NCBI GenBank assembly: GCA_965230415.1
Contig: CBDDKZ010000003.1
Coordinates: forward strand, 62,001 to 126,000
From: CBDDKZ01 sp965230415
GTDB taxonomy: Bacteria > Bacteroidota > Bacteroidia > Cytophagales > JAAEPT01
Direction of reading: 5' to 3'
DNA: 64,000 bases
Shown here: piece by piece, positions 18,615 to 27,290 of the stretch
Layout: every line of letters begins with the position of its first letter
How positions within the stretch are numbered: the first letter of the stretch is position 1
The notes under the pieces: generated by a model
Told to the model about the DNA's origin: nothing
What the model saw: the letters and a program-made list of their open reading frames with translations, nothing else
The model's database searches: none
Program-made: the position numbers and the translations under genes

Positions 18615-20561
18615 TTAATTTTTCACGAAACTATAACGTTGGCCATCTAAGTCTAGCACGTATATTCCGTTACTTAATGAGGAAATATCAATTGTTGTAG
18701 CCTTGTTCACATTGACAACAGTTGCTCCAAGCAGGTCGTAAACCTGAACTTTGCTCACTTCTCGACTTAAGTTCAGTTCATTAGTGGCCGGATTTGGGTA
18801 AAATGTAATGGTTTCGATTGCTGAGGGAGCCAAGGTTTTAGGGGTTGAGCCACAAGAACCGAAGGTATGTGAGTACCACCCTGTTTGTGTTTGTGGGTTA
18901 CTCTCATAAATGAAGTAGTATTCTACTAAGTCACCTCCATTCAATCCATTTGCCGACCAGTCGTAATTTCCGTTACCTAGTGGGTTCATGAAGTGGTTTA
19001 ATATGCTTCCACCATTCACGCGGTAATGAACACTCACAAAGCCCGAATTAATCAATGAGCTGAAATTGAAATCGAGTGTGTTTCCAAGTTCGGACAGACT
19101 GGTTTCGTATTCTGTTTCGTTAATTGTGGCACATTGTACCGGATCATCACAACCTACACCTACTGTATAGCCACGCACAGGAAGCTGCGTTTGTGGATTG
19201 CTTTGATAAATGAAGTAGAATGCAACGTGGTCACCTGGGTTTATTGGTGCATTCCAGTAGAATAATCCGTTACCGGAATCATTCATGAAATAGTTTTGGT
19301 AAGCATCACCATTAATACTATAGTGTACACTTACAAAACCAGAGTTAATGAGTGTTTCAAATTGGAAATGCAGATAGTCACCTTCTTCAGAAACATTGTA
19401 GTAGAAATCAGCGGCGGTCTCTTCGCATGGCTCAGGCGACCCCGAATTTTCCTGTACATTGAAGTTTTTGCTGTAAACTTTACCTAAATAAGTTACTTCA
19501 AATGTCCATTGTCCTAATTGAGCGTTAGCAGGCAAAGTGAAGAAATTGTACCACCAGCTTTCTGTATAAGTATTGCTAAACGTCTGATTCCACGATTGCC
19601 ACACGCTATTATCAGGTGCTACAATACGGGCATTTGTAAGGTGACCTGTCTTTTGGTGACGATACATACGTGTGAAGTAGACGGTCTCTCCCTGAGTATA
19701 ATCCGATTTTTCGTGCGTTTCCTCAACTTGTGGGCAATTTGGTGACCATGGCTCGGTTACGTCATCAGAAATCGCCAGGTAATTAATTCCGGAAGGAAGG
19801 TATTCCATTTGATCAACCCACATGCTTTCAGCTACGCTTGAATTATTGGGCCCCTGGAACGGGTCTAAAACGGTACCATCCGCATCGCGAATTTCGAAAT
19901 GCAGGTGAGGGCCCGTAGAACGTCCGGAACTGGCTACTACTCCTAAATATTCACCTGCAGAAACAGTAGCTCCAACAGCTTTAGTGGTCAGTGAACCGAT
20001 TTTTAAGTGTCCGTACATTGCCAGTGTTCCATCGCTATGGCGTACATAAACGGCATTCCAACCTGTAGGCTGATTCCAATCGCAGTGATCATCGGGTTGT
20101 TGGTCAATCTTCACTTCAATTACTCCATCAGCAGCAGCTATGACTTCTACATGGTTATCCTGAACTTTTTTCCATGCATATGGGAAAAGCGAATAATCCG
20201 TTCCAAAGTGCCCGTCATAAGTCTGAGTGCCATTGTTGAAATCTGATGTACCTACACCAGGTGTTTGGTCGACGTAGCCTGATATACTCCAGTAACCTGG
20301 GTCATCAAATCCTGGGGCCTGGCGAAGTGGCTCAATGAACTTTACCGTAGGGGCTGCTTTTGCGGCTTTTAACGCACTGCCTTTCAGATTTAATTTTTCG
20401 GGATCGTAAACAACTTCACTATGGTCATGGTTTTCCACACCATTGTTATCCATAGCGCTGTAATTTATACCATATCCATGGTTTTGTTGGGCATTTACTT
20501 GTGCTATGCTCGAAAAAAACAAGCCTAGCATACATAGAGTTAAGGTTCTTAAATTTTTCAT
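18615..20561 (-). CDS. Secreted M23 (LytM-type) metallopeptidase with T9SS tail
   Basis: A 648-residue exported protein. The zinc site of M23 peptidases is visible as HFGTD (His and Asp ligands), HSDGTLAMYGHL and GPHLHFEIRD. Two similar beta-sandwich segments follow (LINSGFVSVHYSINGDAY and LINSGFVSVHYRVNGGSI), then a T9SS domain (FYPNPATNELNLSREV...YSFVKN). The signal peptide is MKNLRTLTLCMLGLFFSSIAQVNA. M23 enzymes cut peptidoglycan cross-bridges or other glycine-rich peptides; export to the surface suggests a target outside the cell, such as other bacteria, but this is inferred. It is monocistronic and flanked by EF-G remnants. Confidence 0.92.
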   Translation of the reverse strand: MKNLRTLTLCMLGLFFSSIAQVNAQQNHGYGINYSAMDNNGVENHDHSEVVYDPEKLNLKGSALKAAKAAPTVKFIEPLRQAPGFDDPGYWSISGYVDQTPGVGTSDFNNGTQTYDGHFGTDYSLFPYAWKKVQDNHVEVIAAADGVIEVKIDQQPDDHCDWNQPTGWNAVYVRHSDGTLAMYGHLKIGSLTTKAVGATVSAGEYLGVVASSGRSTGPHLHFEIRDADGTVLDPFQGPNNSSVAESMWVDQMEYLPSGINYLAISDDVTEPWSPNCPQVEETHEKSDYTQGETVYFTRMYRHQKTGHLTNARIVAPDNSVWQSWNQTFSNTYTESWWYNFFTLPANAQLGQWTFEVTYLGKVYSKNFNVQENSGSPEPCEETAADFYYNVSEEGDYLHFQFETLINSGFVSVHYSINGDAYQNYFMNDSGNGLFYWNAPINPGDHVAFYFIYQSNPQTQLPVRGYTVGVGCDDPVQCATINETEYETSLSELGNTLDFNFSSLINSGFVSVHYRVNGGSILNHFMNPLGNGNYDWSANGLNGGDLVEYYFIYESNPQTQTGWYSHTFGSCGSTPKTLAPSAIETITFYPNPATNELNLSREVSKVQVYDLLGATVVNVNKATTIDISSLSNGIYVLDLDGQRYSFVKN

Positions 20562-20890
20562 AGTTAGAAAAAATTAGTGATTTAAAATAGGTGACCAAGG
20601 TGGGTAATCCTTCGAACTTATCACAGTATTTTTTGTGATATTTTGCGCATGAATAGATTATGATTAATTAAAGGTTGATTTTTGAGAATCAATGATAATT
20701 ACGCAGTAAGTAGTGTCTGTAAGAAAACTCGATAAACGTTTAAATCAGCGTGTGTACATTGTTTTTTGAGAAAAATCACTTTTGAATGTTATAGTGATAA
20801 GTAGTTCATAAATCGCGGCAAAAGGCTTAAATTAAGTTTGTAGTTGAATAATTGCTGAAAGATTCAACCAATAACTAAAAGAAATCGTTT
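20562..20890. other. Intergenic, upstream of the M23 gene and the transposase remnant
   Basis: 329 bases with no open frame. The promoter of the M23 gene must lie here. I could not find the left inverted repeat of the insertion element. Confidence 0.4.
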
Positions 20891-21706
20891 ATGCGGCAAG
20901 TAGGGAAAATCAGTGCCGGTGGTGGAAACAATAAAGCCGAGCGATTAGTGCAAGTATGCGCTTCATACTTATTGAAGTCCAGAGAATTGAGTGAAAAAGT
21001 CAGTGTATTTTTAGCTTCACTCAATGAGTTAAGCTTAGTAGAAGCAGCAATAGTATTAGAGCTGGAGTACTATTTGAAGATGTTGGGCAAACATATTGAT
21101 TTGGTAGATCGCCGTGTACTAAAAGGTGAAACCATTCCACATAAACAAAAAGTATTTTCAGTTTTCCAGCCCTATGCCGACTTTATTAAAAAGGGTAAAC
21201 TTCATCCAAACGTGGAGATTGGTAAAAAACTGTTTGTAACCACCGATCAATATCATCTCATTGTCGATTATCAAATAGGTGACCATCTTCCTGATAATCA
21301 AAAAACGATGGAAATAGCCAATCGACTCGTGTCAAAATATAGTAACATCCAAAGCCTGAGTGTGGATAAGGGCTTTTCAGATCAACCAGATAAAGTTTTG
21401 TTAGAAGCGTTCATACCAGAGGTTATCATACCTAAAAAAGAGAAAAGAAACCAAAAAGAAAAACAGTTAGAATTATCTGCCGGATTCAAGAAGTTAAAAA
21501 ATAAACATAGTGCCATTGAGTCAAACATCAATGAGTTAGAACACCGAGGATTAGATCGTTGTCCAGATCGGACATGGTCAAACTTTCAACGCTACATTGG
21601 TTTGGGAGTATGTGCTTATAATCTTCACAAAATAGGAAGAAAGCTTCAAGCCATTGAGTTAGAAAAACGAAAATCCGATCCGATGCCTATGAAAACAGCA
21701 GCCTAG
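20891..21706 (+). pseudogene. 5'-truncated ISNCY/IS1202-like transposase
   Basis: The 271-residue frame matches the C-terminal part of ISNCY (IS1202-group) DDE transposases: KHIDLVDRRVLKGETIPHKQ, then KVFSVFQPYADFIKKGK, YHLIVDYQIGDHLPDNQ, SVDKGFSDQ, and the end block with AIESNINELEHRGLDRCPD and RYIGLGVCAYNLHKIGR. Full-length members have about 430-480 residues, so roughly the first 40% is missing, and a stop lies five codons before the first ATG. It is probably immobile. It marks the 20.5-22.4 kb stretch as a site of past rearrangement, together with the EF-G remnants. Confidence 0.8.
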
Positions 21707-21917
21707 AAGCTCTCAAGCAGGAATTGAGCAATAACAATAGGACAGGTATGTCCAAAATGAAGGAATTTTACGATTTTTAGCCGAATTTCCCCAGACTTGA
21801 GACTACATGCACTAAAATCCAAATAAATGGGTTAGTTCATGATATAAGTCAAAACATTAAAATGTAATTTTATACTGAAATAATCATGACATAAATCACG
21901 ACGAGGGTGTTTTCTTA

Positions 21918-22130
21918 GTGGCACTAAGTAGGAAACGAGGCCTAATAAAGCAAATTGACACTGCCCAAAACAAGCAGGTCATTTTAGCCGAAGTTCCTCT
22001 TGAAAGTTTGTTTAAGTATATCGGCACCTTAAGGTCGCTAACGGCTGGAAGAGCTTCTGCCCATATTGGGTTTTCCCATTATGCAGCGGCTCCGAAAGAC
22101 GTTCAGCAAAAACAGTTGATGGCGAGTTGA
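21918..22130 (+). pseudogene. 3'-end remnant of an elongation factor G gene (copy 2)
   Basis: A 70-residue frame equal to EF-G domain V: SRKRGLIKQID, VPLESLFKYIGTLRSLTAGRAS, AHIGFSHYAAAP and the tail QQKQLMAS. It aligns without gaps to the end of remnant 1 (about 70% identical by eye) and starts at a GTG within the former gene. All domains up to IV are gone. A decayed form of the same terminator follows. It lies 200 bases beyond the transposase remnant. Confidence 0.8.
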
Positions 22131-22136
22131 TTTAAT

Positions 22137-22165
22137 GTAAGGAGCATCTTTTAGGAGCTCTGTAC
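22137..22165 (+). terminator. Decayed terminator after EF-G remnant 2
   Basis: An imperfect stem (GTAAGGAGC 22137-22145 with GCTCTGTAC 22157-22165, two mismatches) is followed by TTTTTTATA. It sits where remnant 1 has its perfect terminator. Confidence 0.6.
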
Positions 22166-22477
22166 TTTTTTATAAGAACTACCGGAGAGTTTGCCTATAA
22201 CTGTCGGTTTGTGTAAATCAAATGAAGAATATTCCTTTAATCGTAGACATTTGAAAAAAATACACAGCCGGTTTTAACCTTTGTTTATTAACTACAAGTG
22301 TCAAAACAAATTTTTTTACGATTTAAGCTAGATAATTCTCTTGTTAAAAGTGGTCTGGGTACAAGGGGTTGTGTGGGTTAATTTGTTAAGGACCATGTTC
22401 TTGAGATAGTCGGAAATGTACTTTTAAAGACATAAATTCTCTAACAAATTATCCGATCTTGCCAAACTAAAAAAACA
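22166..22477. other. Intergenic, no gene seen
   Basis: 312 AT-rich bases before the beta-barrel gene. No frame, no tRNA and no clear repeat. Confidence 0.4.
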
Positions 22478-23029
22478 ATGTTGATGTTACGAAATACATT
22501 CTGTACACTACTTTTTTGTGTCTTGGGTGCTATAAACCTGAAAGCACAAACGTATAGCCTGGGGTTGGCGACTGCCTATGGAGATGATATCGAAACTTTT
22601 GGCATACACACCAGGGCTTACGTTAATTCTAAGAATCAACGCTTCTGCGCGGGGCCTGAATTTACTTATTTTCTAAAAAGCAGTCACCGCGATGGGAGTG
22701 ACTTAGAAGAACGTGAGTTGTTTGAGGTGAATCTCAATATGCATTTTATATTTGAGCTTTCGCACCATTTCGGTTTTTATCCTCTGATGGGGTTGAATTA
22801 TAGTAATGAACGAGCGTCTTTTTATCATAATGATCAATTAGATCATGAAGAGCTTATTCGCAAATGGGGGTTAAATCTAGGTGGTGGGTTTCACTACATG
22901 GCTAGTCCAAATTGGATTATTTTTATTGAATTTGATCATCTTTTTAGTGAATTGAGTCAAAACAATGCGTTATTAGGCGTGTTTTATACTTTTGGGCAGG
23001 GATTTGTAGCGCACGACCAACATCATTGA
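22478..23029 (+). CDS. Outer-membrane beta-barrel-like protein
   Basis: A 183-residue protein with a signal peptide (ending GAINLKA-Q) and a mature part of alternating polar and hydrophobic strands with aromatic ends (YSLGLATAYGD, FCAGPEFTYFL, FFEVNL-like strands, WGLNLGGGFHYM, ALLGVFYTFG), the pattern of small outer-membrane barrels of the OmpW/porin-like group. It ends in a His-rich tail (HDQHH) rather than a terminal Phe. Function not known. Single gene, convergent with the thioredoxin reductase fusion. Confidence 0.6.
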   Translation: MLMLRNTFCTLLFCVLGAINLKAQTYSLGLATAYGDDIETFGIHTRAYVNSKNQRFCAGPEFTYFLKSSHRDGSDLEERELFEVNLNMHFIFELSHHFGFYPLMGLNYSNERASFYHNDQLDHEELIRKWGLNLGGGFHYMASPNWIIFIEFDHLFSELSQNNALLGVFYTFGQGFVAHDQHH

Positions 23030-23154
23030 GGTTTTTTATTTTATCATTTAGTTAGTGTATTATTTTTTTAGTAATGAATTTGTTTTATAAGAAATGTAAA
23101 AGCCTTTTTGACATGTCATCTCGAGAGTAACGTTTTACAGATAACAATTAAAAA

Positions 23155-23183
23155 AAGCGTTTCTCTAAGCAAGGGAAACGCTT
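23155..23183 (-). terminator. Rho-independent terminator of the thioredoxin reductase fusion
   Basis: A 9-bp stem (AAGCGTTTC 23155-23163 with GAAACGCTT 23175-23183), followed on the minus strand by TTTTTAATT, lies 28 bases beyond the stop at 23212. Confidence 0.8.
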
Positions 23184-23211
23184 CCAATCTATCCTTATCA
23201 TGAAAAATCAA

Positions 23212-24621
23212 TTACTTTTTCAGGTATTCTCTTAATCCGTAACTGGCTAGTACCCCTTCGCCGGTGGCTGCAGCAACTTGCGCTATGGCTCCTTCACGAT
23301 TGTCACCTGCTGCAAAAATTCCTTCAACTGAAGTTTGTGCCAGACCAGAAGTAGTGATAAATCCCTGTTCATTCATATCTACTAAGCCCTTAAACGACTG
23401 GTTGTTTGGTACGAGCCCGATAAAGATAAATACACCATCGGCCTTAACTTCAACCTCCTCCTTTGTTTGGCTATCTTTCACTATCAAACTATCAAATAAA
23501 CCTCGTTCATTAACCTTAAACTCCACTACATTTTTATTATGTAAGGTTTCAATGTTTTCAATATCAGGTAATTTGTCTATGTAAGTTTGTGAAGCAGAAA
23601 ATGATACTCCCCGATTTATTATGGTTACTTTTTTAGTGAATCCCGATAAGAAAATGCCTTCTTCCAGCGCAGAATTTCCTCCTCCGATTACAATTACCTC
23701 CCTGTCTCGATAGAAGGCTCCATCGCATGTAGCACAAAAGTGTACCCCGGAACCAATTAGCTCATTTTCTCCTGGTACATTCAGCTTGCGATAAGTAGAT
23801 CCGGTGGATAATACCACTGATTTTCCTTTGAACTGATTGGTTTTTGTTTCAATAGTAAATAAATCGCCTTCTTTGGTAATAGAGGTTACCTCTTCTCCGG
23901 TTTTAATTGTCGCACCATAAACACGGGCCTGTTCCTCCATTTTTTCCATTAATGAAGGGCCGGAAATAGAAGTGAATCCCGGATAATTTTCAATTTTTTC
24001 TGTTAGGAAAGCATTTCCGCCAATATTCTTTTTTTCGAGAATGAGAGAAGAAAAACGGTCCCGTTGTGCGTAAATAGATGTTGTTAAACCAGCAGCGCCC
24101 CCTCCAATAATTATAGTATCGAAAACTTTTTCTTCTTTTTGCTCATCAATTTTTAATAGTTCGTTCAATTGAGCGTTATCAGGATTGGTGTGAGGAACAT
24201 CATTAATTAAAATGGTCGGAATTATACGTTTTCCATTGTTAATCGATTCAACTTTTTCCGTAGCCCAGTCATGTACATCTACATCTATAAATTGATAATT
24301 GATGTTGTTATCAGATAAATGCGCTTTCGCTCTTATACAGTCAGGGCACCAATCTGCGCCAAAGAGCAGGACTTTTCCGGCTTCATTAATACCTAGCTCA
24401 GCTGCTAACTGAGCATTATCAGGATTCGTATGTGATTTTCCGTTAATGATAATCGTTGGAATAATGCGTTTTCCATTATTAATTTCTTCCACCTTTTTTG
24501 CGGCCGATTCATCCAGGTCAATTTTAATGTAGTTGTAATCAATACGGTGCTCTTCTAAATATGCTTTGGCCCTTCTGCAATCCGGGCACCAATCTGCTCC
24601 ATATAAATCTATTGTGTTCAT
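23212..24621 (-). CDS. Fusion of two glutaredoxin-like domains with thioredoxin reductase
   Basis: A 469-residue protein. Residues 1-80 and 81-160 are two copies of a mycoredoxin/NrdH-like domain, each with GADWCPDC (Cys12/15 and Cys92/95), NNGKRIIPTI and HTNPDNAQL; these markers are exactly 80 residues apart. Residues 168-469 form a complete thioredoxin reductase with FAD motif IIGGGAAGL, redox pair CATC (Cys296/299), NADPH motif GGGNSALEEG and C-terminal AAGDN. It should pass electrons from NADPH to its own glutaredoxin domains. The ATG at 24621 is backed by AAGGAT. An AhpD-like gene is divergent 393 bases away, suggesting a peroxide-defence partnership. The single-Grx fusion is known; two copies in series are less usual. 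Confidence 0.92.
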   Translation of the reverse strand: MNTIDLYGADWCPDCRRAKAYLEEHRIDYNYIKIDLDESAAKKVEEINNGKRIIPTIIINGKSHTNPDNAQLAAELGINEAGKVLLFGADWCPDCIRAKAHLSDNNINYQFIDVDVHDWATEKVESINNGKRIIPTILINDVPHTNPDNAQLNELLKIDEQKEEKVFDTIIIGGGAAGLTTSIYAQRDRFSSLILEKKNIGGNAFLTEKIENYPGFTSISGPSLMEKMEEQARVYGATIKTGEEVTSITKEGDLFTIETKTNQFKGKSVVLSTGSTYRKLNVPGENELIGSGVHFCATCDGAFYRDREVIVIGGGNSALEEGIFLSGFTKKVTIINRGVSFSASQTYIDKLPDIENIETLHNKNVVEFKVNERGLFDSLIVKDSQTKEEVEVKADGVFIFIGLVPNNQSFKGLVDMNEQGFITTSGLAQTSVEGIFAAGDNREGAIAQVAAATGEGVLASYGLREYLKK

Positions 24622-25014
24622 AACGTTATCCTTTTAGATGCATTACAAAGATGCTAATTAGTAATGTAATTACTCAGGTATGTGTTTCCCGACTATTTGT
24701 CAATTTTCCCTTTAATATCAGGTTTTTTGTGCGGAGTTAAATGCGTAGGCCGAATAGGTCTTCATACTTAATAGCCTTGTTCATTATTTATCTGCTTTAG
24801 CCTAATTATAAATAGAAGTTATTGCATGGTTTCCTTTGTTGCTGAATTTGTTCATCTGCCCTATATTAAATTCACTTTTTAAGTGAATATTTAATTGATT
24901 TTTGCGCAAAAGGAAAAATGGACAAACTGTAAGGAAAGGTTCACATTCCACAATCCATCTGCTTACTGCACCTTTGTATCATAACAAAGACACAAAACTA
25001 AAAAAGAAATAATT
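24622..25014. other. Divergent promoter region between TrxR fusion and AhpD-like gene
   Basis: 393 bases without a gene. CACCTTTG at 24969-24976 is one mismatch from TAnnTTTG and lies about 38 bases before the AhpD-like ATG. No operator-like palindrome was convincing. Confidence 0.4.
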
Positions 25015-25554
25015 ATGAGCACTATTACAAAAATCGCAGTACCCACAAAAGAACAGGTAGACGCAACAAGTCAGGAAATCTTTGATCAGTTGAACTCACA
25101 ATTAGGGATGATTCCTAATCTTTATGCCACTATCGGTTATTCAAGTAATGCATTGTCTGGTTTCTTAACATTTTCCGGAAATGCTGGAAAAGGAATATTT
25201 TCCAACAAAGAAGTTGAAGCCATAAAATTGGCAGTGTCACAAGCAAATAATTGTGTGTACTGTAAATCTGCGCATACTGCTATTGCTAAAATGAGTGGTT
25301 TTACAGAAGAAGAAACGGTTCAACTAAGAAATGCGACAATAGCTGATGAAAAATTAAACGTTTTAACAACTCTTGCAAAAGAAGTGGCAACAAAAGCGGG
25401 GCACGCAAGTGATGAAACAAAAGAAAAGTTCTTTGCACTTGGTTATGACGAAGAAGCATTAATAGAGTTTGTCTCTGTTGTAGTCGCTGTCACGTTTACA
25501 AACTATACACACGCACTTACTCAAGTAGAAGTGGACTTTCCAAAAGTAGATTAA
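25015..25554 (+). CDS. AhpD-like carboxymuconolactone decarboxylase-family protein
   Basis: A 179-residue all-helical protein with the AhpD/CMD active-site motif NNCVYCKSAHTAIAKMSGF (CxxC followed by His). Members act as thiol-dependent alkyl hydroperoxidases or as reductants for peroxiredoxins. The length and the N-terminal part (IFDQLNSQLGMIPNLYATIGYS) match the peroxidase-related/CMD subfamily. It is divergent from the glutaredoxin-thioredoxin reductase fusion, which could supply it with electrons (inference). A long hairpin without a T-run follows. Confidence 0.88.
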   Translation: MSTITKIAVPTKEQVDATSQEIFDQLNSQLGMIPNLYATIGYSSNALSGFLTFSGNAGKGIFSNKEVEAIKLAVSQANNCVYCKSAHTAIAKMSGFTEEETVQLRNATIADEKLNVLTTLAKEVATKAGHASDETKEKFFALGYDEEALIEFVSVVVAVTFTNYTHALTQVEVDFPKVD

Positions 25555-25580
25555 TGAAACCAAATAATTATCCTGATCGA

Positions 25581-25616
25581 AGGCAATGAAGAAACTGTTT
25601 TGCTTCTTCATTGCCT
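25581..25616 (+). terminator. Perfect 13-bp hairpin after the AhpD-like gene
   Basis: Stem 25581-25593 with 25604-25616 (AGGCAATGAAGAA and its complement) and a 10-nt loop, 27 bases after the stop. No T-run follows, so it may be an mRNA 3'-end stabiliser or Rho-associated end rather than an intrinsic terminator. Confidence 0.5.
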
Positions 25617-25648
25617 CTCAGAATAAAAACCTTAAAAACAGATAAGTT

Positions 25649-25903
25649 ATGCAATCATCAAAATATTCATCTATACTTTTAATAGAATCGGGGAATTACC
25701 CTGAAAATGATATCAATTATTTTGACCACCTCGGTAATCGAAAAAATGTTAAAGACTCAATCGCCCGAATAGTAGAGCGCAAGGAACAGGAATTCGTTGT
25801 GTTGAAAAATGGGCTTGAAATTCCAATCGAACACATCCATAGTGTTGATGGAGAAATTTCACCATACTATACAGATGAGTTTTACAAATGCGATTGCGTT
25901 TAA
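25649..25903 (+). CDS. Small protein, possibly Rof (Rho-binding antiterminator)-like
   Basis: An 84-residue protein ending EFYKCDCV. The segment VERKEQEFVVLKNGLEIPIEHIHSVDG resembles the C-terminal half of Sm-fold Rof/YaeO-like proteins (E-[FY]-L-V-L-x-x-G-x-x-I-x-L-x-x-I), and a Tyr-Phe-Asp region precedes it. The match is by eye and short, so the role is uncertain. A cysteine-rich end (CDC) is unusual. It lies 95 bases after the AhpD-like gene on the same strand, beyond the hairpin. Confidence 0.5.
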   Translation: MQSSKYSSILLIESGNYPENDINYFDHLGNRKNVKDSIARIVERKEQEFVVLKNGLEIPIEHIHSVDGEISPYYTDEFYKCDCV

Positions 25904-26081
25904 AGCACCTATAAGTTAAAAAAAGGTGCTGAAGTAAGATGACCAAGAATTTAGGTTGTCTCGTTGAATTTTTAACATTCGAATAATCAATAAAAGGAGA
26001 CTACTAACAATGTGAAAGGTCTCCCGGTATTTCAAGCTATAACAAGGAATTTTTAAATAACATCACAAACGAAAAACAATC

Positions 26082-26435
26082 ATGGCAAGTATTGAAAATA
26101 ACTTAAAACACATCTTCGATCTTTTAGCAGAAGCGAAATTTATTGAAGCAATGGAAACTTACCTTCACGAAGATGTTACGCTTCAGGAAGCTAATGACGA
26201 ACCAAAACACGGTAAGCAGTTTTGCATCGACTTCGAAAACGATTTCATTAACAATAAACTGGCAGAGTTTATCAGGTATGAGGTAGGAAACCATGCGGTC
26301 AACGGAAATTTTTCCTATTACGACGCGATAATGGAGCTAAAGCTAAAAGATGGGTCTACCATGCTCTCAGAACAAGTCGTTGTGACGGAGTGGAAAGACG
26401 GAAAAATCTACAAAGAAAGATATTACCATGCTTAA
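26082..26435 (+). CDS. SnoaL-like / NTF2-fold protein
   Basis: A 117-residue protein with the cone-shaped NTF2-like fold pattern: an N-terminal helix (FDLLAEAKFIEAMETYLHEDVTLQE), then strands with a conserved ending (MLSEQVVVTEWKDGKIYKERYYH). SnoaL-like proteins include polyketide cyclases and many stress-related small proteins of unknown substrate; no catalytic residues can be assigned here. It is on the same strand as the AhpD-like gene. A probable terminator follows. Confidence 0.75.
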   Translation: MASIENNLKHIFDLLAEAKFIEAMETYLHEDVTLQEANDEPKHGKQFCIDFENDFINNKLAEFIRYEVGNHAVNGNFSYYDAIMELKLKDGSTMLSEQVVVTEWKDGKIYKERYYHA

Positions 26436-26446
26436 AATTGATAGAT

Positions 26447-26469
26447 AAGGGCCCTGTGAAAGGGGCCTT
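26447..26469 (+). terminator. Probable terminator of the SnoaL-like gene
   Basis: An imperfect GC-rich stem (AAGGGCCC at 26448-26455 with GGGGCCTT, one mismatch or bulge) is followed by TTATTTTAC, 12 bases after the stop. Confidence 0.65.
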
Positions 26470-26596
26470 TTATTTTACTCAGAAATAAAGAATAAAAAGC
26501 ATTAAAATACACCTTTTAGCTAGGGAGTCTTCAATAGTTCGAGGGGAAATAATATTTCTGAGATCACTTTTTGTTTCAACAAACTAATAATGTTTT

Positions 26597-26977
26597 ATGG
26601 AATGGTACTTACCGATGACGATACTTCCTGGTGTCGCTCTAATTATTACAACTACTTCCCATATGCTCATGTCATTGAATGCAGAGATTACCATGCTCGA
26701 AGAAGCAAGTAATAAGCGAGTGGATATAATTAGTGCAAAGTTAGTACAGCTAAAGTTACTCAGTTTGGCTCTGGTTTTTCAATTTTTGTCTATCCTCTTT
26801 TTTCTGTTTTCGGGAATAATCATGGCTGTAAGAGTGGAATTTAAAATCTTTACCGAATTCTTATTGGTCGCCGGAATATTCGCTTTTACAGTATCGATTA
26901 TTGTATTGCTTATCTATTCTTTACGGGCAGTATCTATTCGTCAGAAACATTTGATGTTAAGTGAAAATCAATCATAA
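26597..26977 (+). CDS. Small membrane protein, DUF2721-like
   Basis: A 126-residue protein with three membrane segments (about 8-27, 50-75 and 86-108). The first segment followed by a polar charged helix (LNAEITMLEEASNKRVDII) and two long hydrophobic helices match the DUF2721 plan. Function unknown. Single gene on the plus strand between the SnoaL-like gene and the repeat-flanked four-helix-bundle gene. Confidence 0.6.
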   Translation: MEWYLPMTILPGVALIITTTSHMLMSLNAEITMLEEASNKRVDIISAKLVQLKLLSLALVFQFLSILFFLFSGIIMAVRVEFKIFTEFLLVAGIFAFTVSIIVLLIYSLRAVSIRQKHLMLSENQS

Positions 26978-27204
26978 AAGTAATTGTTAAATCAATTGAA
27001 AGTGGAAGATAGAGAAAAATTGGTAAGAACCTGGAACATGACTGCATTTAATTTTGGAAGGCAAGTGTGAGCCTGTAGGAACATGACATTGAAAGTCAGG
27101 TAGGCTTTTCATCCACAGATGTCATCTTCGGAATTTTTTGAGTAAGCGATAAAAATATCTGGAGATCTCTATGCTTTGCAATGAGGTATCCGGATCGGTC
27201 AGAG

Positions 27205-27288
27205 ACAAGAGTTGGAATGTGAGTATTGAGGGACAAAACACTTTTTCGTGTAAGTTCCTCGCTCTTGCTCAAAACTCACACTCAAAAC
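27205..27288. repeat. 84-bp direct repeat, left copy
   Basis: Identical to 27682-27765 except at one base (A272 here, G749 there). Within each copy the two ends are inverted to each other (GAATGTGAGTATTGAG with CTCAAAACTCACACTC, two mismatches) and an inner ACAC-GTGT pair exists, so each copy can fold into a long stem-loop. It ends two bases before the stop codon of the four-helix-bundle gene. Confidence 0.95.
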
Positions 27289-27290
27289 AG

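Noticed and set aside
20891..22130. Prophage or integrative element using the tRNA or EF-G gene as attachment site
   Set aside because: No integrase, no structural or replication genes; only remnants are seen.
23264..23584. 106-residue plus-strand frame inside the thioredoxin reductase fusion
   Set aside because: Antisense shadow of conserved FAD/NADPH-binding sequence.
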